Shown piece by piece: positions 37,689 through 44,829 of a stretch of 64,000 bases of DNA (position 1 is the stretch's first letter; every line of letters begins with the position of its first letter). The notes under the pieces were generated by a model. The model made no database searches and was not told the DNA's origin. It saw nothing but the letters and a program-made list of their open reading frames with translations. The stretch covers positions 124,001-188,000 of the forward strand of contig NZ_JAMYWQ010000002.1 in the NCBI RefSeq assembly GCF_024160145.1, in the 5' to 3' direction. The position numbers and the translations under genes were made by a program. This DNA is from Serratia nevei (GTDB taxonomy: Bacteria; Pseudomonadota; Gammaproteobacteria; Enterobacterales; Enterobacteriaceae).

Positions 37689-38425
37689 TGTGCCGCCCTC
37701 ACCAGCTGCTGCAGCAGTTCGGCCTGGCTTTTCAGCAGGTCGGCGTCATCCGGCGCGCGCGGCGGTTGCCCGCTGATGCGGTGGGTATCGTCGAGGCCCA
37801 GCGGCCAGGGCGACAGCACCAGCAGCCGGTGGCTCAGGCGGCAGGCCTCCATCGGATCGTGGGTGATCAGCAACACGGTGTTTTGCGCCAGCAGTTCGGC
37901 GGCCAGGCTCTGGATCTCGGCGCGGGTAATGGCGTCCAGCGCGGAAAAAGGTTCGTCCATCAGCACGATCGGTTGGCGTTCGTAGAGCGTGCGGGCGATG
38001 GCGGCGCGCTGGCGCATGCCGCCGGACAGCGCGGCGGGCAGGCTGCGGCCATGCGCGGCCAGGCCCACGCGCTCCAGCAGGTGCGCCGCCCACGCCCGGT
38101 CCGGCGTTTCGCCGCGCAGCCGCGAGCCGAGGGCGACGTTCTCTTCGACGGTCAGCCACGGATAGAGCAGGTCTTTTTGCCCCATGTAGGCGATGCGCCC
38201 GGCGATCGGCAGGCCGTCGCTGCCGGTCACCGTGCCCGAGCTGGCCCGTTCCAGGCCGGCGATGATCTTCAGCAGGCTGGTTTTGCCGGCGCCGCTGGCG
38301 CCGAGCAGGGCGACGAAGCTGCCGCCGGCGATGTCGAAGCTCAGCCGGTCGAAGACGATTTGCTGACCGAAACGCAGGCTGAGATCCCGCACCTGGATGC
38401 CGGGCGGGAGACGCGGGGAGGTCAT
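37685..38425 (-). CDS. thiZ: Thiamine-precursor ABC transporter, ATP-binding protein (ThiZ-type)
   Basis: 246 aa. Walker A GASGAGKTS, signature LSGGMRQR, Walker B IVLMDEP and the H-loop THD are all present. The start at 38425 (MTSPRLPP) overlaps the tenA stop by 4 nt, so the longer open frame is not used. It would energise uptake of the pyrimidine moiety of thiamine. Confidence 0.88.
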   Translation of the reverse strand: MTSPRLPPGIQVRDLSLRFGQQIVFDRLSFDIAGGSFVALLGASGAGKTSLLKIIAGLERASSGTVTGSDGLPIAGRIAYMGQKDLLYPWLTVEENVALGSRLRGETPDRAWAAHLLERVGLAAHGRSLPAALSGGMRQRAAIARTLYERQPIVLMDEPFSALDAITRAEIQSLAAELLAQNTVLLITHDPMEACRLSHRLLVLSPWPLGLDDTHRISGQPPRAPDDADLLKSQAELLQQLVRAAQ

Positions 38426-39105
38426 GAGGCGTTCAGCCCCATCTGCCAAAATGCCGATTCCAGCTGGGTGGCGGTGGTGAAAATCTGCGCCAGCTCGGTG
38501 AAGCGGCCTGGTGCGCCGCGCTGGTGGCCGACGGTTTCCAGCAGCTCGATGGCGGCACGCACGCCGGCCAGATAGCCCTCGTCGCCGTAGTTGCGGATCC
38601 AGGAGGCATAAGGATTGCCCTCCATCTTGGTGGCGGGGTCGTGCAGCAGCCGCAGGCCGATTTCGGCATAGCCGGCCACGCAGGGCAGCAGGCTGGCCAG
38701 CAGATCGAGGGCGTCGCCGGCATGGCCGACATCCAACACGTAACGGGTGTAGTTCATGGTCTCCGCCGCTTCCGGCTGGGCGGCGATCTGCGCTTCGCTC
38801 AGCCCCCATTCGGCGCAGTAAGCCACGTGCAGCGGCAGTTCGGCGACGATGCCGTTGAGCGAGGCGGTGGCGGCACGCATCTCCGGCAGAGTGCGCAGCT
38901 TGCTGACCAGCAGCGCGTAGGCGCGGGCGAAGTGCAGCAGGAACAGGTAGTCCTGGGTCAGGTAGCGGCGAAAAGCGCGTTCGGGCAAGGTGCCGGCGGC
39001 CAGCTGCTGCAGAAACGGGTGATCAACGTAATCTTGCCAGTGGCTGCCGGCATGTTGGCGCAGCCGGCCGTAAAGACCGCTTTCGAACAGGGTGGTGATG
39101 GACAT
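38422..39105 (-). CDS. tenA: Aminopyrimidine aminohydrolase TenA (thiaminase II)
   Basis: 227 aa, all-helical TenA/PQQC fold. The catalytic Cys is in LLPCVAGYAEIG, and acidic residues fit the TenA-C class. It hydrolyses aminomethyl-aminopyrimidine to the hydroxymethylpyrimidine precursor of thiamine. The start at 39105 (MSITTLF) has AAGGAGGT at ideal spacing; 11 codons further upstream are open but lack a site. It is the first gene after the TPP riboswitch and leads the transporter genes, which supports thiamine salvage as its task. Confidence 0.9.
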   Translation of the reverse strand: MSITTLFESGLYGRLRQHAGSHWQDYVDHPFLQQLAAGTLPERAFRRYLTQDYLFLLHFARAYALLVSKLRTLPEMRAATASLNGIVAELPLHVAYCAEWGLSEAQIAAQPEAAETMNYTRYVLDVGHAGDALDLLASLLPCVAGYAEIGLRLLHDPATKMEGNPYASWIRNYGDEGYLAGVRAAIELLETVGHQRGAPGRFTELAQIFTTATQLESAFWQMGLNAS

Positions 39106-39180
39106 GGGACCTCCTTGAGTCAGTGGAGATCCGGGCACGCTGGGGTATGAACAGGCAACGGGTGAGAGCGTTGTTGCCTA

Positions 39181-39266
39181 ACCGTCCCTTCGCTGGCATG
39201 ACCCAGATCAGGTTCAAAGGGTTCGGCTTGCGCCATCTCAGCCCGTAACAGGACACCCCTCGGAGC
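39181..39266 (-). ncRNA. TPP riboswitch (THI element) of the tenA-thiZXY operon
   Basis: On the minus strand the conserved parts stand in order: GAGGGGTG, GGGCTGAGAT, ACCCTTTGAACCTGATCTGG and CATGCCAGCGAAGGGA. It ends about 75 nt before the tenA start. It should shut off the operon when thiamine pyrophosphate is plentiful. The rest of 39106-39420 holds only leader and promoter sequence for the divergent genes. Confidence 0.95.
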
Positions 39267-39420
39267 TGCTTGTTATACGACATTTGTTTTTTGATTACAA
39301 TCGCCGGGCGCTGCGGCGGCAATCGGTTCGTTTAGTGCGATCGGGGGCGATTTTGCTGGCGCAGAGCGCGCGATTTTTGTCACTGTAGGCCGATGATTTT
39401 GCCTTTGAGGACGATTCCCG

Positions 39421-40443
39421 ATGAAAAAGATTGGTTTTCTCTCGTTTGGCCACTGGTCGCCTTCCGCCCAGTCCGGCACCCGTTCCGCGGCGGATGCACT
39501 GCTGCAGTCCATCGATCTGGCGGTCGCCGCCGAAGATCTGGGGGCGGACGGCGCCTATTTTCGCGTGCACCACTTCGCGCGCCAGCTGGGGTCGCCGTTC
39601 CCGCTGCTGGCCGCCATCGGCGCCAAAACCCAACGCATCGAAATCGGCACCGGCGTGATCGACATGCGTTATGAAAACCCGCTGTACATGGTGGAAGACG
39701 CCGGTGCGGCGGATCTGATCGCCGGCGGGCGGCTGCAGCTCGGCATCAGCCGCGGCTCGCCGGAGCAGGTGATCGACGGCTGGCGCTATTTCGGCCATGC
39801 CCCGGCCGACGGCGAGAGCGACGCGGACATGGCCCGCCGCCATACCGAAGTGTTCCTGGAAGCGCTGCGCGGAGAAGGGTTCGCCGAACCCAACCCGCAG
39901 CCGATGTTCCCGAATCCACCCGGGCTGCTGCGGCCGGAGCCGTTTTCCGCCGGGCTGCGCGATCGCATCTGGTGGGGCGCGGGTTCGAACGCCACCGCCG
40001 TCTGGGCGGCGAAGCTCGGCATGCACCTGCAAAGCTCGACGCTCAAGAACGACGAGACCGGAGAACCCTTCCACATCCAGCAGGCCAAGCAGATCCGCGC
40101 CTACCGCGCCGCCTGGCAAGAGGCCGGCCACACGCATGAGCCGCGGGTTTCCGTGAGCCGCAGCATCTTCGCGCTGGTGGATCAGCGGGATCGCAACTAC
40201 TTCGGCGGCGGCGGCAAGGAGGGCGATCAGCTCGGATATATCGACGCGCAGACCCGGGCGATCTTCGGCCGCAGCTATGCCGCCGAGCCGGACGTGCTGA
40301 TCGAGCAGCTGGCGCAGGACGAGGCCATCGCCGAAGCGGATACGCTGCTGCTGACCGTGCCTAACCAGCTGGGCGTGGATTACAACGCTCACGTCATCGA
40401 ATCGATTTTAACCCATGTCGCGCCGGCGCTCGGCTGGCGCTAA
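39421..40443 (+). CDS. Luciferase-like (LLM class) flavin-dependent oxidoreductase
   Basis: 340 aa, TIM-barrel of the bacterial luciferase group. RIEIGTGVIDMRYENPL, AADLIAGGRLQLGISRGSPE and the late QL-rich segment are typical of FMN/F420-type family members. The substrate cannot be read from the sequence. It lies divergent from the thi operon and 13 nt before an SDR gene, so the two may act on the same compound. Confidence 0.8.
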   Translation: MKKIGFLSFGHWSPSAQSGTRSAADALLQSIDLAVAAEDLGADGAYFRVHHFARQLGSPFPLLAAIGAKTQRIEIGTGVIDMRYENPLYMVEDAGAADLIAGGRLQLGISRGSPEQVIDGWRYFGHAPADGESDADMARRHTEVFLEALRGEGFAEPNPQPMFPNPPGLLRPEPFSAGLRDRIWWGAGSNATAVWAAKLGMHLQSSTLKNDETGEPFHIQQAKQIRAYRAAWQEAGHTHEPRVSVSRSIFALVDQRDRNYFGGGGKEGDQLGYIDAQTRAIFGRSYAAEPDVLIEQLAQDEAIAEADTLLLTVPNQLGVDYNAHVIESILTHVAPALGWR

Positions 40444-40456
40444 ACGGAGGAGTGGC

Positions 40457-41191
40457 ATGTCACGCATTTTCATTACCGGCTCGGTTGACGGGCTGGGCCG
40501 CGCCGCCGCGCAAACGCTGTTGGACGAAGGGCATCAGGTGATTTTGCATGCGCGTGAGCCCGGCCGTTTGGACGCGGTGCGCGATCTGCTGGATCGCGGT
40601 GCGCAGGCGGCGATCGGCGATCTGTCCGATGTGCAGCAGATCCGGCAGCTTGCCGAGCAGGTCAACCACCTCGGCCGCCCGGACGCGGTGATCCACAACG
40701 CCGGTATGTTTACCGGGCCGCAGGTGATGCCGGTGAACGTGATTGCGCCCTACCTGCTGACGGCCCTGATCGAACGCCCCAAGCGCATCGTCTACCTGAG
40801 CAGCAGCATGCACTTTGACGGCGTGCCGCAACTGAACGGCGTAGACTGGCTCGGCGGCGCAGCGGGTTCCTATTCGGACAGCAAGCTGTTCGTTACCGCG
40901 CTGGCCGCCGCCGTGGCGCGCCTGTGGCCTGACGTGATCAGCAGCGCGGTCGATCCCGGCTGGGTGCCGACCAAAATGGGCGGCGCGGATGCGCCCGACG
41001 ATCTGGCGCTGGGGCATGTGACGCAGGCGTGGTTGGTGACCAGCGATGAGCCGCAGGCCCTGGTGTCCGGCGGCTATTGGCACCATCAGCAGCGCCTCGA
41101 ACCCCACGCGGCGGTACACGACGAGGCGTTTCAAACGGCGCTGCTGGTGCAGTTGGCGCGCGCCGGCGGGGTGAAGCTGCCGCAGGCTTGA
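40457..41191 (+). CDS. Short-chain dehydrogenase/reductase
   Basis: 244 aa. The Rossmann motif reads TGSVDGLGR, a variant of TGxxxGxG. The catalytic pair is YSDSK, preceded by SSSMHF. The start at 40457 follows CGGAGGAGTGG; an earlier in-frame ATG lies inside the LLM gene. It is the second gene of the LLM-SDR unit and ends in a clear terminator. NAD(P)-linked oxidoreductase; substrate unknown. Confidence 0.85.
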   Translation: MSRIFITGSVDGLGRAAAQTLLDEGHQVILHAREPGRLDAVRDLLDRGAQAAIGDLSDVQQIRQLAEQVNHLGRPDAVIHNAGMFTGPQVMPVNVIAPYLLTALIERPKRIVYLSSSMHFDGVPQLNGVDWLGGAAGSYSDSKLFVTALAAAVARLWPDVISSAVDPGWVPTKMGGADAPDDLALGHVTQAWLVTSDEPQALVSGGYWHHQQRLEPHAAVHDEAFQTALLVQLARAGGVKLPQA

Positions 41192-41207
41192 GGGCAGTGC
41201 TTGGTTG

Positions 41208-41237
41208 GCCCGTCGGCGCTTGCCGGCGGGCTTTTTT
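41208..41237 (+). terminator. Terminator of the LLM-SDR unit
   Basis: A 10-bp stem (GCCCGTCGGC / GCCGGCGGGC, one G-T pair) with loop GCTT is followed by six T residues, 16 nt after the SDR stop. Confidence 0.88.
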
Positions 41238-41317
41238 ATGCCCGCAGGGTGAACCGGCGAGGCTTTTCTTATACAGTGGCTGTCTGGCCTGTTTTGTTCG
41301 TTCTTCTTATTATCGCC

Positions 41318-42292
41318 ATGCATACATTCCTGATTATCGTCCCTGAAGGGGGCATGCTGTTCGAAGCGGCGGGCATCGCCGATATCCTGATGCAGGCCAA
41401 TCGCCTGAGCCCTGCCGAAGCGCCGCTGTATCAGATCGCGGTCGCCACCACGCAATCCCATCGGGTGGTACACGGCCTGTCCGGGCTGAGCCTGTTGGCC
41501 GATCATCGTCTGGCGGATCTCGATCCGGCCCTGCCGCGCGATACCGTGATTGTTGCCGGTAAAGGGGCGAGCGAAGAAGAGGGCGCCCTGGTGGCGGATT
41601 GGCTGCGCCGCGCGGCCCCGCAGGTGCGCCGTATCGCTTCGGTCTGCGGCGGGGCGCTGCTGCTGGCCGAAGCCGGATTGCTGGACGGGCGGCGAGCGAC
41701 TACCCACTGGCGGCTGGCGGAAACGTTGCAGGCGCGCTTTCCGCGGGTGCAGGTCGAGAACGGCCCGATCTACGTGCAGGACGGGCCGATTTGGACCTCC
41801 GGCGGCGTCAGCTCCGGCTTCGACCTGACGTTGGCGCTGGTGGAGGATGACTACGGCTTCGTGCAGGCGCGCGAAGTGGCGCAGGATCTGGTGATGTTTC
41901 TGCGTCGCCCCGGTGGGCAGGCGCAGTTCAGCCGCTACCCGCTCAACCAGGCCAAATCGCCGGGCCCGATCCGCGACCTGCAGTCCTGGATCCTGGAAAA
42001 CCTCGCCGACGATCTCAGCGTCGATCGGTTGGCCGAACGCGTGGCGATGAGCCCGCGCAACTTTACCCGGGTGTTCACCCGCGAGACGGGCATTTCTCCC
42101 GCCAAATTCGTCGAAGAAGGGCGGTTGCATACCGCCAGGCAGCGCCTCGAGCAGAGTGCGGAGGGCATCGAACAGATCGCGCTGGCCACCGGCTTCGGCA
42201 ACGGCCTTAACCTGCGGCGGGTGTTTGAGCGCAAACTGCAGCTGACCCCGAGCGAATACCGCGAACGCTTCCACGCGCGCAATTTGGCGTAA
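41318..42292 (+). CDS. GlxA-type AraC transcriptional regulator
   Basis: 324 aa. The N-terminal DJ-1/PfpI-like domain (about 1-190) has VCGGALLLAEAG with the elbow Cys, and the C-terminal AraC domain (about 215-320) has two HTH units (LAERVAMSPRNFTRVF and IALATGFGNGLNLRRVF). The start MHTFLIIV at 41318 fits the family; the in-frame extension upstream covers the terminator of the preceding gene and is rejected. It could regulate the adjacent LLM and SDR genes, by position only. Confidence 0.85.
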   Translation: MHTFLIIVPEGGMLFEAAGIADILMQANRLSPAEAPLYQIAVATTQSHRVVHGLSGLSLLADHRLADLDPALPRDTVIVAGKGASEEEGALVADWLRRAAPQVRRIASVCGGALLLAEAGLLDGRRATTHWRLAETLQARFPRVQVENGPIYVQDGPIWTSGGVSSGFDLTLALVEDDYGFVQAREVAQDLVMFLRRPGGQAQFSRYPLNQAKSPGPIRDLQSWILENLADDLSVDRLAERVAMSPRNFTRVFTRETGISPAKFVEEGRLHTARQRLEQSAEGIEQIALATGFGNGLNLRRVFERKLQLTPSEYRERFHARNLA

Positions 42293-42369
42293 ATTGATCG
42301 TTAAACGTCATTTACGCCGCCGCGGGGCAGGGCTAGATTTGAGGCAAAGCCCAAAACGAGGAGAGCATC

Positions 42370-43380
42370 ATGGTGAAAGTAGGCATTAACGGCTTCGGCA
42401 GGATCGGGCGCAACGTGCTGCGCGCGGCGCTGGGGCGCAGCGATTTTGAAGTGGTGGCGATCAACGATCTGACGGACAGCAAGACGCTGGCGCATCTGCT
42501 GAAATACGACACGCTTTCCGGCACGCTGGCGGCCAGGGTGGAAGCCGGCGACAACCAGCTGCTGCTGGACGGCCGGCCGATCCAGGTGTTTTCGCAGCGC
42601 GATCCCGCCGAGATCCCCTGGAGCAGCGTGGGCGTGGACGTGGTGATCGAAGCGACGGGCTTCTTTACCGACAAGACCAAGGCGGAAGTGCACATCACGC
42701 ACGGCGGCGCCAAGCGGGTGATTATCTCGGCGCCGGCCAAGAACGACGACATCACCATCGTCATGGGCGTTAACGACCAGCTCTACGATCCGGCGCTGCA
42801 TAAAGTGGTCAGCAACGGCAGCTGCACCACCAACGGGCTGGCGCCCGCCGCGCAGGTGCTGCATCAGGCCTTCGGCATCGAATACGGGCTGATGAACACC
42901 ACCCACGCCTATACCAACAGCCAGGCGCTGCACGATCAGCCGGAAAAGGATCTGCGCGGCGCGCGGGCGGCGGCGGAGTCGATCGTGCCTTACTCCAGCG
43001 GCGCGGCCAAGGCGCTCGGCAAGGTGATCCCGGATCTGGACGGCCGCCTGACCGGTTACTCGCTGCGGGTGCCGGTGCCGGTCGTCTCGATCGTCGATCT
43101 GACGGTGACGCTGAAACGCCCGGCGACGGTGGAGGAAATCAACGCCGCTTTCCGCGCGGCGGCGGCCTCCGGCCCGCTGAAAGGAATTTTGGGCTACAGC
43201 GATGAACCGCTGGTGTCGAGCGACTACCGGGGCGATGCGCGCTCGTCGATTATCGATGGTTTGTCTACGCTGGTCATCGGCGGCAACCTGGTGAAAGTGC
43301 TCGCCTGGTATGACAACGAATGGGGCTTCTCCAATCGCTTGGTCGATTTGGCGCTGCTGATGGAAAAACGCGGGCTGTAA
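42370..43380 (+). CDS. Glyceraldehyde-3-phosphate dehydrogenase, type I (accessory copy)
   Basis: 336 aa. NAD-binding GINGFGRIGRN with Asp in INDL, which favours NAD+, and the catalytic Cys152 in SNGSCTTNG. The canonical motif is SxASCTTNC: both the Ala before the Ser and the second Cys are replaced by Gly here. Other core elements (NTTHAYT, WYDNEWG) are intact. It interconverts glyceraldehyde 3-phosphate and 1,3-bisphosphoglycerate. As the gene stands alone far from glycolytic neighbours, it is probably a second copy besides the housekeeping gapA. RBS is GAGGAGAGC. Confidence 0.88.
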   Translation: MVKVGINGFGRIGRNVLRAALGRSDFEVVAINDLTDSKTLAHLLKYDTLSGTLAARVEAGDNQLLLDGRPIQVFSQRDPAEIPWSSVGVDVVIEATGFFTDKTKAEVHITHGGAKRVIISAPAKNDDITIVMGVNDQLYDPALHKVVSNGSCTTNGLAPAAQVLHQAFGIEYGLMNTTHAYTNSQALHDQPEKDLRGARAAAESIVPYSSGAAKALGKVIPDLDGRLTGYSLRVPVPVVSIVDLTVTLKRPATVEEINAAFRAAAASGPLKGILGYSDEPLVSSDYRGDARSSIIDGLSTLVIGGNLVKVLAWYDNEWGFSNRLVDLALLMEKRGL

Positions 43381-43392
43381 ACGCCCGATAGC

Positions 43393-43424
43393 AAAAAGCC
43401 CGCTTAAGTTTCCTTAAGCGGGCT
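43393..43424 (-). terminator. Terminator of the second tRNA-Asn gene
   Basis: A 12-bp stem (AGCCCGCTTAAG / CTTAAGCGGGCT) with a 4-nt loop runs into five T residues on the minus strand. It lies 12 nt after the gap-type gene stop on the other strand and may serve both. Confidence 0.87.
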
Positions 43425-43434
43425 TCTCTAAATA

Positions 43435-43510
43435 TGGCTCCTCTGACTGGACTCGAACCAGTGACATACGGATTAACAGTCCGCCGTTCTACCGACTGAA
43501 CTACAGAGGA
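43435..43510 (-). tRNA. tRNA-Asn (GTT), second copy
   Basis: The 76 bases are identical to the tRNA-Asn at 29116-29191, including the encoded CCA and a few flanking bases. Same strand, 14.3 kb apart. Confidence 0.97.
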
Positions 43511-43609
43511 ATCGTGTGAACGGGGCGCATGATATCCAGCGGCCCCGGGTGTGTCAACGCTAAATTGCCTTGAGTGGTGCGACTGCTCGGTATCTGAGCA
43601 ATGCGCCCG

Positions 43610-44410
43610 TCAATCAGCCCATTGCGCGTCGTTTTCTGCCTGGCTGCGCAGCAGGCGCGCCAGCGGATCCTGGCGGTAGAAGCGGCAAAAGTGCTGATAC
43701 AGCGCCGGGAAGCGCTCGGCCAGCAGCTCGGGGGCGCTGAAGAAATACTCCGACAGCACGGCGAAGCACTCGGCCGCATCGGTGGCGGCGTAAGCATCCA
43801 TGCTGGCGGCCTCTTCGCCGACCATGTCGATCTCGTCCTGCAGGCTTTCCATCGCGGCGTGCAGATCGTGCTCCCAGGCAGCCACTTCGCGCAGCGGGAT
43901 CGGCGGCACGCCGGTGGCGACGCCGCCGTTGCGCATATCCAGTTTGTGCACCGCTTCGTGGATCACCAGATTGAAACCGGAGAGATCGAAAGAGTCCTGC
44001 ACGTCTTGCCAATTGAGCACGATCGGCCCCTGTTCCCAGCTTTGGCCGGACTGCACCACCGGCCCCGAGTGCACCAGGCCAATTTCGTCCTGCCATTCGT
44101 CTTCCACCACGAACGGGGTGGGGTAGAGCAGAATTTCATTGAAGCCGTCGAGGCACTCCGCGCCGAGCTCCAGCACCGGCAGGGCGAACAGCAGGGCGAT
44201 GCGCGCCTGCATTTGTGAAGTGAGCTGCAGCCCCTGCAACGGCACGATGCGCTTTTGCTGCAAAATCTGCCCGGCAACGGCCACCAGCCGCTGCCGCTCC
44301 TGCTCATTCAGCGGCGAGAGCAGCGGGATCGCCAACGCGTCCTGCCACTGGGCCTGAGTGTCTGCCTGGGGTTGAGAGGGTTGAGTCGCTTTCCACGGCC
44401 ATTTAATCAT
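43610..44410 (-). CDS. mtfA: MtfA, zinc peptidase and Mlc anti-repressor
   Basis: 266 aa (265 in E. coli). The gluzincin motif HEAVH is at residues 151-155 and a later Glu in the EYFF segment can be the third ligand. MtfA binds the glucose repressor Mlc (DgsA) and thereby raises ptsG expression; it also has aminopeptidase activity. In E. coli it also lies beside a tRNA-Asn gene. The start at 44410 is followed by a basic, Trp-rich N terminus. Confidence 0.93.
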   Translation of the reverse strand: MIKWPWKATQPSQPQADTQAQWQDALAIPLLSPLNEQERQRLVAVAGQILQQKRIVPLQGLQLTSQMQARIALLFALPVLELGAECLDGFNEILLYPTPFVVEDEWQDEIGLVHSGPVVQSGQSWEQGPIVLNWQDVQDSFDLSGFNLVIHEAVHKLDMRNGGVATGVPPIPLREVAAWEHDLHAAMESLQDEIDMVGEEAASMDAYAATDAAECFAVLSEYFFSAPELLAERFPALYQHFCRFYRQDPLARLLRSQAENDAQWAD

Positions 44411-44502
44411 CAGGTTGCTCGTAAAGTCGTCACTTGAACGTTCAGCGGTATGCTAATGCTGTAAAAATGCCGCAAAAGCGGGCATGATAGCAAGCGTTGT
44501 CA

Positions 44503-44592
44503 GGAGAGATGCCGGAGCGGCTGAACGGACCAGTCTCGAAAACTGGAGTAGGGGCAACTCTACCGGGGGTTCAAATCCCCCTCTCTCCGCCA
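44503..44592 (+). tRNA. tRNA-Ser (CGA)
   Basis: 90 nt with a long variable arm and encoded CCA. It begins GGAGAGATGCCGGAGCGG, has CGA in the anticodon loop (GTCTCGAAAAC) and the T-arm GGGGGTTCAAATCCCC, and ends CTCTCTCCGCCA. The acceptor stem pairs fully. The 237 bp between it and the next gene show nothing further that I can support. Confidence 0.97.
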
Positions 44593-44829
44593 TTATTCAA
44601 TCACTTACGAATAAATCTTTCAACGATCCCCATCACAGTAAAACCACCGTTGTTATCGGCTGTTGTCCCTCATTTCCTTTTCCCGACCCTTTTCCGATGT
44701 TATCAAACCGTCTCTTCGTCTTACCGTTTGTCATGTTGCGAACGATAGGGCGGATTTGACGCCGCCCGTTGCTGACAGGATTGACTCACTCACTAAACCC
44801 GATGCCCACTTGATATTTCGCGTGCCTGA

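Noticed and set aside
40460..42274. Open frame of 604 codons on the minus strand
   Set aside because: It runs antisense through two well-supported genes (SDR and GlxA-type regulator) and across their terminator.
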